Of a stretch of DNA of 25,352 bases, positions 11,147 to 21,567 are shown piece by piece (the stretch's first letter is position 1; each line of letters begins with the position of its first letter). Under the pieces are notes generated by a model. That model was not told the origin of the DNA and ran no database searches. It saw only the letters and a list, made by a program, of their open reading frames with translations. A program made the translations under genes and the position numbers. Source of the DNA: Hofstenia miamia (lineage: Eukaryota > Xenacoelomorpha > Acoela); NCBI GenBank assembly GCA_004352715.1, contig SCFE01000027.1, positions 2,479,066-2,504,417 of the forward strand. Reading direction: 5' to 3'.

Positions 11147-11160
11147 CCCCCCCCCCCTAA
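11147..11160 (-). other. Polypurine tract next to the 3' LTR
   Basis: On the minus strand this reads TTAGGGGGGGGGGG, two bases before the LTR begins. A purine run here is where second-strand synthesis of an LTR element is primed. The same run appears again at 11330-11342 after the gap with 10 in place of 11 G, which I take as the same site represented twice. Confidence 0.75.
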
Positions 11161-11309
11161 NNNNNNNNNNNNNNNNNNNNNNNNNNNNNNNNNNNNNNNN
11201 NNNNNNNNNNNNNNNNNNNNNNNNNNNNNNNNNNNNNNNNNNNNNNNNNNNNNNNNNNNNNNNNNNNNNNNNNNNNNNNNNNNNNNNNNNNNNNNNNNNN
11301 NNNNNNNNN
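11161..11309. other. 149-N gap flanked by the same sequence twice
   Basis: 11127-11160 (GCAGAGGGTAATGCCACATG, a C run, TAA) reappears at 11310-11342, differing only in C-run length. This is the pattern left when two contigs overlap across a homopolymer and were not merged, so the gap is probably false and the LTR end is single. Confidence 0.85.
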
Positions 11310-11339
11310 GCAGAGGGTAATGCCACATGCCCCCCCCCC

Positions 11340-14300
11340 TAAGCGGGGCTATTTTTAGTCCACCAATTCCACAATGTTTGGCTGTGTGAGCTGCTGAGCG
11401 TATTGTAAGAGAAACAGTGTGTGGGTCACTCCAAGCAAGAATATCAGAGATTTCTGAATCATGAGTTGTGTAACAAATGGATTCCAGCTCAGTTGTGAGA
11501 GTTTTTGTAAATTTGTATAACTTTGTGCTTAGCATTTTTGATGAGATCAGCAGAGCATTGCATAGTGAGTTGATCTTTCTGGTAAAGATGTTATAAAACT
11601 TATAATAGAGGCACAGTCTTTTAAGGCTATGAGTAGCATCATTTGAGCATCTATATCAGAAGCATGAGCATCACTTCTTTAATAGTTGTGTTGGGGTAGA
11701 AGAATTTGAAAAATGAATACAGATTAGTATGAGATTTGACTTTGTTGAAGTAAATCAATATATTTTCATGTAGTATGTCCTCAGTAATTAATTTGGGATC
11801 ATTGATCATAATAATAATTTCAATGTGTTTCATTATGTTGTAGTATTTGAGCATTGCTTGTATAAGATTTGTCCACAAAAGATTGTTCATACCAGAGAAC
11901 ATTATGACCATTTTTGACGAGAGTTTTGAGAGCAAGTGTTTGAGATGTTCAATCTGATCTGCAATGGGTTTCCCATTGCAGAAGATGTATTCTAATGAAA
12001 CATGTCCATCTGCACAGAGGCATTTTGATGAGATCACAAAGGTTGTTGGTATGCTGATTTTCTTCAGGTAGTGGGATATGTCCACAATGTGATTTTTTAT
12101 GGGCTGATCTCCATGCTGGTTGTATAATCACAGTATAGATGAGAGGGCTTGGTATAAAATAGTTTTTTCAGTTTCAATTGCTTCTTCCACAGTTTCCTAG
12201 TTTGGCAATGCCTATGGAAGGTTCACTTGTGCGTAAACAATGTGCTTCCAGAGGCTACCTGAGTTGTAATGTGGATGGAGATGTTTGATTGTGGTATCAG
12301 ATAAGACAATTTTAGAGTTTGTACACTCAACATTGAATGTAAGTTGTGAATGTTCCTCAAAGTAATAGAGTGATTTCAGTTTTTGACCATGCTTCTGTGA
12401 AACAAGTTTTCATGTATGATATGACATCTGATTCCTTAATTATTTTGTGCTGGCAATCTACAATGGTTGCATCAATGGGAGTGGCTTTAGTAGCACATAT
12501 GAGGTATGCTGAGTCCTCTGTTTTGATCCATTCATGTTGTGGTGGTAGTATTTCTGCACTGAGTTTCTCAAGGTTGTTTTCTTTGATAGTAGCTTGGTGA
12601 TGTGGCATTAGTGGTCTATCCATGGAGATCATGATGTCCTCATTATTCTACAGCTGCTGTGGCAATTGAATTGTTTGTTCTAATATCTTGATAGGGATAT
12701 GTTTAGGGCCATCCTTGTGGTATTTCAGAGTAGTTGTTAATGTATTGTATGAGTTTTCTGGATATTTGCTGTGATAATTTAACAGGATTTCATTCTTAAT
12801 AATTAGGAGGCATTTGCTTGACTTGTCATAATAATCAAGAGTCAAATGTGGTTGGTGATGAATGAGATGTGTCAATGATAGGGGTGTGTAGTTATCTGAA
12901 AGTGAAAACAGTTTTGTGTCACAGGCAGCACCCCACATGTGTTTCTTACAGTTGTCAGAGAGCATGTGAATATCTTGTGATGTGATAGCTAGTTTTTTTC
13001 TGATCAATGTTATGGATTTTCTTTGTTAAAAATGCGACTGTAGTATTTTTTCAAAGAAATTAACAGGTTTAGTTTGTTTTCCTTGTGGTGACATGAGTAC
13101 TGATGTTCTGTACAAAAGCCAGTTCTTTAATTTTGCAGAGATAGGAATGACAGAGAAATTTCATGGAATTTGCTTTTTTGGATGGAGTCATGGGTTTTGT
13201 GGAAATTCTAGCATAGGGTCTTTATTGAGATATATAGCAATTAGCCACAGTGCTGACTTGGCGTTGATGTCTGGTGCTCATGGTTCTTCAAAGAAACCTT
13301 TTCTGAAATCAGTTTGATCTTGAGCATTTAGACTTTGTTTGATGTTGTGTAATAGTCACTCTGCTGAATAGTGATATTTGCTGGATGGTGATGTGTGGCC
13401 AGTTGTTTTCTGTTGGGCAATCAGCTTTAATGTTGGTCCAGATACTGGCGATATCATTTAGCTTGTTGATTGATTGGGAGAAAGCAAAGCTCACGTGTAT
13501 TTCATTAATCATAGCAGGAGTGGGTTGTTCACAATGAGTTCATATGACTGCGCTTGTAGTAGAATATAGACTACAATGCATTTGTCAACCATAATGTGAT
13601 GTTGTGGGCAGACTCTATGTAAAAACAAATCAATGTGGATTACTGCTGCAGTGGATGTTTTATAGTTAGGTCAACTGAGGATGGCAAAATTGGTAGAATG
13701 GAGAATGAAGAAGTTATCCAAACTTAACTCCAATTCATATAGTTCAGCTCCAAATAAGTGAGATTGATCAGTATCCAAAATAATAAGAGTAAGTTTAATT
13801 TTAGAAGATTTCACCAATTTATAGGCTAGAGATATCTTCTTGATCAGTTTTGTGCCTTAGAGTTCTTTGGTTTTAACAAAGTAAATAACTAATAAGTTTT
13901 CCAAAGATAGATTAACTTTGGGTGGCATGACAAGATTATCCTTGTGAGTTAGTAATCAATGGAGATTAGTTAACTGAAATTCTGCATTGAAAGTGGCATG
14001 AATAGTACTACAATACTAGGATTGATTAATCTTTTCCCTCATCTTATGCATGTAAAAAATAATAGTATTGACAGCTTGACAGTTTTCTGCATCTATAAGA
14101 TAAGGAAGAGCAGAATAACTAACTTTGTGATTCAGTGTATCCAATTGTTTATTTAAGAACAGTTTTGTTTCCAAAGATAACTGAGATTTGGTAATGTAAT
14201 GTGCAGCTCTAGTAGCAATAAAGTAAGGATGTAAAGTTTCAGATCCAATGTAAGAAAGACAAGCATGACATTGTTGCTGCCATTCCAGTGAGTGCTGCTG

Positions 14301-14645
14301 TGAGGCTGATCATTGTGATGAGGCAGACCTAAGGGGGGATTGTGAGCACTGACAACATTTTTTTAGATTGTGGTAAGTCTAAAGGTTGCAACACTGTCTC
14401 CTCTGCAATACTACTTTCCAATTTACATTTAGCTGAGAATTCAATGTCCATATCAGACCCCTTTTTGACACAGCTACCCAAGCTTTACCATGAGTACATG
14501 CCTGGCGAGGTTGAATGACCACTCAATACGCCTTCACTCTCCAAGCTTTCCCATGGAGAGGATGAAGGTTTCAAAGCACCAACATGTGAATATGTTGGTA
14601 GTGATTGGGTCATTGCTCTAAAACTAGGTGAGTAGTTTCCACCTG
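11340..14645 (-). pseudogene. Third reading frame of the element, env position, function unrecognised
   Basis: About 3.3 kb between integrase and the polypurine tract reads as one former coding region of roughly 1,000-1,100 codons, broken by stops and frameshifts. It starts with a Ser/Pro-rich part (about 14645-14330) followed by a hydrophobic, Ala-containing stretch (ISLTAALTGMAAT, about 14310-14270). Next come a helical part with HACLSYIGSETLHPYF and KSQLSLETKLFLNKQLD (14280-13990), and then long open pieces at 13309-13512, 12648-13007, 12357-12632 and 11651-12085. The last piece (from about 11535) ends at the polypurine tract. Retroviral env genes lie here, and the hydrophobic stretch followed by a helix could suggest a fusion-type protein. 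However, I see no clear signal peptide, cleavage site or C-terminal membrane anchor, so I do not call it env. It may be an unrelated accessory frame. Confidence 0.65.
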
Positions 14646-14680
14646 CATCCAACTTGTATGATGGATGTGAGGGTGGACTC

Positions 14681-15413
14681 CTAGTTCAGTGTGAATGTTT
14701 GATCCTGCAGCTGCAATTGGGGGCACAAGGAGTATTGATCTTGCTGCCAGAGTGTTTGGGTGGAGTTTGCTTCATCAGTTTGAGGGCTAAAAAGAAGGTT
14801 AAGATTGAGATCCCAGTCTGTGGGATTAATTGTTTTTAAATGTGTTTTGCATTTAGGCCATGTTTTAATTTGCTGATTGGGTGTATCAGGAAATGTCACA
14901 GTTTCGTCAAACAAATCCTCATGGACGTCATCTAGCTCAGACATTAGTGTGAATGTGTTGTTATGATTATTTATAATTTGAAATTCGTGTTTATTGTTAG
15001 TTGTTGTGTGTTCTATATCTTTGATGGTTCTTTGTAGTGATTGGAAGTTTCTAGTTGTTCCATTGTCTAGAACATAGTTATTGAGGTTTAGCACTTTCAC
15101 AATTGTGTGTGGAAATGACCAGGATGTTGTGAGTTTCTGTGTTTGTTTACCATCAGTTGTCTGCACTGGTGTAAAGGAGTAAACTTTGTCACAAATTTGA
15201 TGTGGTTGGCTGTATACATCCTTGCTGTAATTGCGTATTTGGCAGACTGAACTTTTCTTATTGAACATGCAGATGGTTTTGTGTATTTTTTGCAGTTGGT
15301 CCATGAGATCTTTGATGTAATCATTTTTTATAGTGGTTTCTACCATTTGTACATCATTGCTAGTTGTGTGTTGGCTTCATGGCCATATGTCACCTTGAAA
15401 GGTGTTAGGCCAG
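14681..15413 (-). pseudogene. pol: Integrase C-terminal part and pol tail
   Basis: The first bases continue the integrase core (LTPFKVTYGHE, directly next to the nested LTR), then a one-base shift near 15346 leads into an open piece of 221 codons. That piece holds a helical segment and a basic/aromatic segment (DKVYSFTPVQTTDGK, then WSFPHTIVKVLNLNNYVLD), the position and pattern of the integrase C-terminal domain, which contacts DNA and target chromatin. A Thr/Asn/Gln-rich tail of about 100 residues follows. I see no chromodomain. The frame stops at 14681 and the Ser/Pro-rich reading continues downstream in another frame. The piece is separated from the core only by the nested insertion. Confidence 0.8.
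15410..15413. repeat. Target duplication CCAG, left of nested LTR
   Basis: CCAG precedes the TG end of the insertion. Confidence 0.8.
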
Positions 15414-16516
15414 TGTAGCATCATCCAAAAATAAAACAGAAATAAGCTGCAAAACGTCGCAGAACAACTAAGATCAAAAAGAAGTGATTAAAAAATATTA
15501 TGATTAAATCAAGTGTGATTATTTCAGTTTGATTTTGAATATTGCAACCAAGAAAATAAAATGTGTCAAAAAAGAGATAAAACATTTTCAACAAATTGTC
15601 GCTTACATTATTTTTAGCCTCCATCTTGGCAGATGGTTAAATTTAAATCAACAGGTACTTCTCTTCAAATTACTATAAATACAATTAAAACTATTGTAAG
15701 CATTGATAAAGAATTTTACTTAGAATTCTTATTACTTTCATCTTATTAACAGTTTGAATATTTAATACAATGTCGAGCTAATTGAGCAGTGTTTAGTAGT
15801 GGTCTGGATCCATCACAGGGAATGATTCAAGGGTCTCTGTGCCAGATCACGAAAGTGCACTTAAGTTAGGTATAGGGGTTTTCTCTCGATTAGCCGACTA
15901 GCTTTTCCAACTACATGTATTAGATAATTAACTCTCAACAAATGGTTGGATAACCAAACCTTAGGGATTATCTTCATATATTTCTAGATCCAAATTAATG
16001 ACCGATAATTGACCGATAATGACTTTACATGTAGTAATTATAAATGTTAGTTAGGGAGTTGTTTGGTATTTATTTAATAAAGCCAATATATTTCGGTAAT
16101 GGCTACATATAATATTGAATGAACAACTAGTGACAGTTTCCAGTTGCAAGTAGATATAACACTTTCACACAATAGAGATTAAGTCGAGTTGTGTCATGCC
16201 TTGAGTAAGCACCGAGCTAATGTAGGGTACACGTAAGCTATCTTGATTGAGCTGAGAAGTGGCTCTCAAGCATTGGAAGGAACGGCGAAATTGGATGTGG
16301 AGATTCGCTTTGGGCAGATGCCCACTGAAAGATCAATGCAGAGGTTACTGCGTTGGTTTGTCACCTAAAAAGTGAATAGTTAATTATGGTTACATAATGT
16401 AATAGAAGAAACTAAGCAAGCAGTAACATTTAGTAAATCTTTACCTGCAATAACACAGTCAATGTTACAAGGTAACAGTGAATCAACAGTGATAAAGCCT
16501 GGTAGAGGATTTTACA
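15414..16516. mobile_element. Nested solo LTR-like insertion inside integrase
   Basis: 1103 bases beginning TGTAGCATCATCC and ending GGATTTTACA, so it has TG...CA ends with short inverted termini (TGTA/TACA). It is flanked by CCAG at 15410-15413 and 16517-16520. Conceptually removing it and one CCAG makes the integrase frame continuous across a conserved STTG/LTPF motif, which fixes both boundaries to the base. It has no coding region. On the plus strand it contains a TATAAATA-like box at about 15672 and AATAAA at about 16076, which would fit a plus-oriented LTR, but orientation is not certain. Its sequence is unlike the LTRs of the host element, so it comes from another family. It inserted after the large element did. 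Confidence 0.82.
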
Positions 16517-16520
16517 CCAG
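16517..16520. repeat. Target duplication CCAG, right of nested LTR
   Basis: CCAG follows the CA end of the insertion and duplicates 15410-15413. Confidence 0.8.
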
Positions 16521-17262
16521 TAGTAGAGTGGACACTGGTATTGTAAAAATACTTGATGTGAGGGGAGTATGTGTCTCCAATATTTTCCTCTGATTCTAGA
16601 GGTGGCAATGCAAATTAGTTTTATCAAAGTTTTGTTTAAACATTCAACTACACCATTACTTTGCTGATGGTATGGGCTGGCATGCTCATGTAAGATGTTG
16701 AGTTGCTGCAGCAGTTCTTGTGTGAGGGAACCTTCAAATTGTGTACCTCTATCAGATATTAGTGTGGTCATAGCACCAAAATGGAGGATCCATGTTTGCA
16801 ATATTGCTGTTGTGGCAGTATGTGCTGTTTGGTCAGATATTGGTACCATGCAAGCATATTTGGTGAAATTATCAACCATTACAAATGTATTGGAAACCTT
16901 CCTCATCTTTCAACAGTTGTTCAATGTCTACATGGACTATGTCATTGGGACAAGTTGATGTTATTTTGTGTAAGTGTGCATTTATCAATGACATTGGTAA
17001 TGATGGCACAGACACCAATACAGATGAATTGGGTGTTTAATGTGTGTTCCATTTGGATAATGCCATTATGGACTCTCTTGTGGAATTTATGAGCAATGTC
17101 TTGTTTATAGTATTCTGGTAGCACAATACAGTTGTGATGCTTATCTGTGACAAACAAGAGGCCATTTGTGGTTAGTGCCCATTTGTAGTTATTATAATAT
17201 ATGTTGATTAAAGTGGTAAGTTGTGTATTTGGATGTTTTATTTTATTAATTATTTCTTTCAG
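16517..17262 (-). pseudogene. pol: Integrase zinc finger and catalytic core
   Basis: Integrase inserts the cDNA copy into the host genome. The N-terminal zinc-binding segment reads FHKRVHNG with the two His at 17080-17082 and 17068-17070. About 29 residues later comes CTLT, so the first Cys (16978-16980) is present but the second is Thr (16969-16971). The core shows the first Asp in VHVDI (16926-16928), a one-base shift, VDNFTKY, the second Asp in SDRGTQF (16751-16753) and Glu in NGVVE (16643-16645). There are 35 residues between the second Asp and Glu: a DD35E core. The catalytic triad is intact, unlike the RT and RNase H active sites of this element. The frame runs directly into the nested LTR at 16516. 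Upstream it joins the linker that ends with a stop near 17263. Confidence 0.88.
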
Positions 17263-17915
17263 TTAAATATCATTGTGTTGGTGTTTGATGATTTCCTGTT
17301 CATTGATTTCCTCTTTTAGATAGACTGGTAAAATTGTATGACTCTGTCTATCTGTATTGATGTCTGTTAGATTCTGGTATGCAGACTGGGAGATAAATGG
17401 AAATGGAACCTTTTGTTGCATTGGTGTGGCTTTGTCATGATGATATTGTGGTAGAGCAGTTAGAAGATTTGCATTTGTATATTGTCTACAATTGTAGTGG
17501 AACATGGTAAAATTGAAGTTGGTCAGCTACTTGATCCAGCAAGCAGAAAATTTTTAAGCCAACTTATGCTGGAATTGTTGGTGTGAACAGTAAAGTGTGA
17601 TTAGCAAGAAATATCTGAATGTTTTAAGGCTTTAAATGAGGGCGAGCATTTTGGCCTTCATGGAGCTATAGTTCAATTTGGTTGGCCTGAGTTTACAGGC
17701 TGAAGAATTGGATAAGTGTTTTGATACTGTTGATTATTTGGCTTAGTGCTGTGCTGATAGCCACAGAACTGGCATTGCAGTTGAGGATGAGTTCCTTGGA
17801 GAAGTCTGGTGTTCAAGCTGGGTAAGCATTTTAGTTCTAGTTTTAATTTGTCTAATTCCTGTTGGTGGTCCCAGGACCATTGGAATGGAGTTTTGGATTT
17901 TAATAGGTTTGACAT
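17263..17915 (-). pseudogene. pol: RNase H domain and linker to integrase
   Basis: RNase H removes the RNA strand after reverse transcription. The start is marked by FQWSWDHQQELDKLK and LPSLNT, matching the left pol fragment (FIWTWQEQEELDNIK, LPSLNT). After a one-base shift the first active-site motif reads CNAS, with Asn (AAT, 17774-17776) in place of the Asp found in the left copy. The C-terminal motif reads TNANLLTALP, with Asn at 17467-17469 where the family has Asp (NAD). Two of the conserved acidic positions are therefore lost. The middle of the domain carries further stops and frame changes and was followed only roughly. A linker of about 65 residues leads to integrase. Confidence 0.82.
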
Positions 17916-18760
17916 GTGGATGGTTTTCTCATTGATGTTCAGAATGAATATTTGGTAATAATTAAAGAAGCCTAATATCCATTAGACATCTTTTTATTAT
18001 TCAGTGGTGTGATTTTTTTAATGGTTTCACATGTGGCTTCTTTGAGGCTTATTTTCTCTTTTTTGATTTTTCTCCCTATTAATATGACGGATTTTTTGAG
18101 GAAATGTCATTTCTTTGCATTGATTCTTAAGCCTGAGGATTTTAATAGATGCAAGATTTTATCAAGTTTTTGTAGGTGATCAGGTACTGTTTTAGATGCA
18201 ATAAGGATATTGTTAATGTAGCCTGTGATTCCTTCATCAAGTTGATGTTGATCATTTTGCAGTATTCTCATGATGTAGCATTGGAATGTGGCTGGTGTGT
18301 TACATAGGCCAAAGGCCATGTAAGGCCACTCATAGAGGCCATGAGGAGTGATGAAGGCTGCCTTCTCTATGTTGGATTTACACATTGGCACCTGCCTGTA
18401 GGCTTTGCATAGATCCAGAGTTGTAAAGAATGTTTTTTGACATGATGTGTATAGTATTTGATCAATTCTCTTTTTGGTGATGTTGTTGAGCTTATGGAAG
18501 TTGACACAAAGTCTATATTTGTTGCCCTATTTGATGAAAATGGTAGGTGATGTGTATGGGCTTTTAGATGGTTGTATGATGCTGTTGTTAAGTAAGTCCA
18601 TAATTATTTTTGAATATTCTTGTTTGAGATGTTCTGGCACAGGTTGAACTGGTTGTCAAATAGGTGTATTGTTAAGTGTTTTGATGCAGTGTTCCTCACT
18701 GATTGCCTTTCTGACACTTATGGTATTAAAACTGAAAATAGTTGTGTTTGTCTAGCAGAT
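17916..18760 (-). pseudogene. pol: Reverse transcriptase domain
   Basis: The domain can be followed from HCIKTLNNTPI (about 18700) through PVPEHLKQEY, SKSPYTSP, LCVNFHKLN, TTLDLCKAYRQVP (catalytic Asp kept at 18413-18415), GLYEWPYMAFGLCNTPATFQ and the polymerase box to LRINAKK. The thumb and connection region continues to about 17916. The polymerase box reads YINN (18209-18220) where active enzymes have YXDD, so both Asp are Asn. A second Asp-to-Asn is seen in VNFH (18500-18502; usual VDFR/VDYR). Stops occur at the Arg of the PIRQ motif (TGA), in the loop before GNKYRL (TAG), and after INAKK (TGA, at a position that is Cys in the left copy). The protein could not polymerise even without the stops. 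Confidence 0.92.
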
Positions 18761-19134
18761 TGGTAAGAGCTAGCAGCTCTGATTTGGTAAGGTAAGGATG
18801 TGATGTTGTGGTGATGATTGGTGCCAAGAGGTTGGCAGTTCCATCCAAATCTGGTGTGATGGACATTATTGATTTGGGTTTTTTGCATACAACAGCTACA
18901 ACAAGTGATGTGTAAATCTTGATTTTGTCTGGTGTGATAGTAATCAGTTTGTTGGGTTTGTTTAGTATGGCTGTGCTGCAGGTATTATTTCAACACTGTA
19001 GAATAGTTGCTAGTATAATTATCTTCTTAGAGTTCATGCCTTGTTGGTTGTTGATGAAGATGTCAGTTGTTATTGGCTTGTTGCTGATGAGAGTAATGAA
19101 GCACCAACTGAATGGTTCAATTTTTTCCACCTGC

Positions 19135-19575
19135 AAAGGTCACAGCAGTATGGTTTTTGTTTCAATAGTTTGTAAATGTGTTGTAATATCTTTATTGGCT
19201 GGGTTGATTGTTATGGTTTTGTTCATGAAATTGATGATGCATTGGTATTTCTCAAGGAAATCCTTGCCTAGGATCAATTTGTATGGTAATGCATGGTTGG
19301 TGGTGTCAATGACAAGACTATCATGGTTGAATTTGTGGTTGGAGATGGTGAATTCAAGGTTGTTGATCTTTCCTTTTATGTTGAGATAATCTCCAGATGT
19401 GTTAATTAGTCAATGTTTGTGTGATGTTATGGTATTGCAATTGATGCTGATTTGATGTATGCAGGTATCAGCTATGATGGAGACTGAGGCCTCATTGTCA
19501 ACAGTGGTCTGCATTACTATACCATTGATGGTAACAGGTATGCTGTTTTTTGTAGGTCAGTCATGACAAGAACTG
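19135..19575 (-). pseudogene. pol: Retroviral-type aspartic protease
   Basis: This protease would cut the Gag-Pol precursor. The reading IPVTINGIVMQTTV leads to the active-site position, which reads DNEASVSII. The Asp (19497-19499) is present but the usual Thr/Ser-Gly after it has become Asn-Glu, so the catalytic loop is destroyed. A TGA interrupts the flap region shortly after (within about 19405-19420). The second half is recognisable, with LPYKLILGKDFLEKY, the ILG block and the C-terminal strand of retropepsins. The frame ends with a TGA near 19135. Between this and the RT (18760-19134) lies a poorly conserved linker with several stops. Confidence 0.83.
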
Positions 19576-19617
19576 TTCCTGCTTGGCTGGGAGTTGGTGC
19601 TCTTAATAGTTTAAATC

Positions 19618-21265
19618 CTATTCCTCAGAATCAGATTTATAGACATTGCTGTCATCTGTGTAGTAGCATTCTTCATTGGCTAGAAGGTTTATTGATGCTT
19701 TACAGTTGGAGCAGATATGATTGTGTTGTCTACAGCAGTTACAATGGATTTTGTTAAGATTTATTGGTTTAGGGGCTGCCTTGGTGGAGGATGGTTCTGT
19801 TTTTAAAGCTACTTGCAGTGTTGAAATGGGTTGACTTGGTTTTCTTGGTTTAGGTGTAAAGTACTTTGGTGTTGAATTTTCATTTGATCTGTTTAAAAAT
19901 TTTTCTATAGTTATTGATTTGGAGTTTGGCTCCAACAGCTTTTTTGATGAAAGTAAGCAATTTGTCATCAGTGCTGCATTTGTGCTCAAATCTACGCCTT
20001 ATCTGGAGAGGCCATAGGTGATATGGGTGAATAGATCTTGTAAGCAATATTCTGTAGATGATCTGCTGAGACAGTAGAGTTGCACAACTTGGAGGATATA
20101 TTCCTTGATGTCATCATCTTGTTTGTAAGTGGTATTATTTAAGAGGATTTTATACTAGTTGCATGTAGGTGATCATAGAAATTTTGAATGAGTTGGGAAT
20201 AATCTGATTTAGTGACTAATGTAAGATATTAGTTGAAGGCTATTCCTGTAAGGAATGTTGAGAACTGAGTGAGGGCATGCTCTTGTCCTGCCTTCTGGAC
20301 AGTTAGATGTTGTTCATATGTGAATAGCCAATCTTCAAACATAGGTGAATTGCTGTCAGTTTTGCCAGAGAATTTGCATGGAGGCATTTGCAGTTTTAGA
20401 CTATCATCTGGCACTACTGGAGGTAGTTTCAATTTGATGAGTTTTTTGTTGTGGAAGGACTTTCAAGGTTGTTTAGCCTATTACTTAGTATATCTAGTTT
20501 GTTATTGATATTTTCTAAGAAAATGTTAATTATTGGTGATGGTGGTGGTGTTATGTGAGTTAAGTCTGATATGGCACTTGGAATAGATTGTTGAGGAATT
20601 GCATTATTTATTAGAAGGGATGGGTGATTAACCTGATGTCCCAGAGTTTTTTGTATAGGCATTGGTTCATTTGAGCTCATAGGAGTGCTCAAGATTACAA
20701 AACTGTGATTGACATTTTGCATTGCAGCTAATTGTCTTTTTGTTTGCCAAACTTGGCTTTGTAATGCTTTGTTCTTGGCTTCTTTGGAGATTAGTCTGCC
20801 TGCTAGCTGTATGTTGTAGTTGCTACTTTCTTCTACCTCTGTTAACAGATTGTTGTTTTGGTCAAGGATTTCATTTGATTATTCTATTCATTGTTGTAAA
20901 ATGTTGTTTCTCTTTTCTTGTGATTCATTCTCTTTGTTGAGAACCTGGTTTTGTTTTTTGTTTCTTTGTTTGTCATCTGGAGTTTTTTGTACTTGGTAAG
21001 GATTTGAAATTTTTCAGATTTCAGGGTTGCTATTTCCTGATGTAAGCTTTGGTTGTATTATGTTGAATTGTTTACAGTTTTCAATCTGAATTTCTTCCAT
21101 TTTCTGTTTTAGTGATTTGATTTCAGTTTCCTTTAGTGATTTGATTTCATTTTCAAGGGATTGGATCTTCTTGATTAGTTCATCTTGTGGGAGAGTTTTG
21201 TACTCTGACTGGGGATTAGATTGTGATGTGGGAGTAACTGGTCTTTTACTGTGTGTATTTGGCAT
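19618..21265 (-). pseudogene. gag: gag: coiled coil, capsid, nucleocapsid knuckle
   Basis: Gag forms the particle that packages element RNA. The chosen ATG at 21263-21265 opens a Lys/Glu-rich start (LIKKIQSLENEIKSLKE) with heptad character. The same frame continues through a few stops to 20429, Gln/Asn-rich and helical, followed by a Pro/Ser linker and a short second helix (LDILSNRLNNLE). A one-base shift leads to the capsid segment CKFSGKTDSNSPMFEDWLF near 20400-20330, a Ty3/gypsy Gag signature. The nucleocapsid is basic and Pro/Ser/Lys-rich with one CX2CX4HX4C zinc knuckle (CNCCRQHNHICSNC, 19702-19743), followed by an acidic end that stops at 19618. The roughly 270-residue coiled-coil region before the capsid is long for this group. 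Confidence 0.85.
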
Positions 21266-21548
21266 TTTCTTTTTTTATAGAATGGTGCCCAAGGGGCTTG
21301 AGCAGTATTCCTTCCATTGATGACGATCTTCAGTGGTAAGGTTAGGCTTTACTAGTCAGTAAAACAATTTTTCTGCAGTTTTGGCTATCAGCAGCAAGAT
21401 GTTTCAGCCACATAAGTTGTTGTGCACTTCCAAATGATTAGATTCTCTACAAACTTCCAGTAACTTAGCTCATTCCTTCATAAAGTTCTTCTTCAAGGAT
21501 CCCATTTACAGAGGTACCCTTAATTATGAAATGTACATGAATAAGGAG

Positions 21549-21567
21549 AGTCCTGTGGTGGTCGCCA
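21549..21567 (-). other. Primer binding site, tRNA-Arg-like
   Basis: Directly inside the right LTR the minus strand reads TGGCGACCACCACAGGACT. It starts with TGG, complementary to the CCA end of a tRNA. The complement AGTCCTGTGGTGGTCGCCA resembles the 3' end of metazoan tRNA-Arg as I remember it, with about two or three mismatches. This position and the TGG start fix the LTR boundary at 21568. The roughly 280-base leader between here and the gag ATG shows nothing else. Confidence 0.78.

Noticed and set aside
14654-14839. Plus-strand frame of 61 codons
   Set aside because: Antisense of the pol tail; no supporting motif.
16695-17092. Plus-strand frames of 87 and 103 codons
   Set aside because: Antisense of the integrase zinc finger and core.
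18919-19389. 156-codon plus-strand hydrophobic frame
   Set aside because: It is the antisense of the protease and pol linker, whose minus-strand reading shows clear motifs.
218-19410. TGA as a sense codon, since TGA recurs at conserved positions in several pol domains
   Set aside because: TGA falls at Arg positions (PIRQ motif, GLRIN-type motif) and at one Cys position, normal TGC/TGT and CGN codons are also used, and TAA and TAG stops occur too. CpG decay and point mutation explain them.
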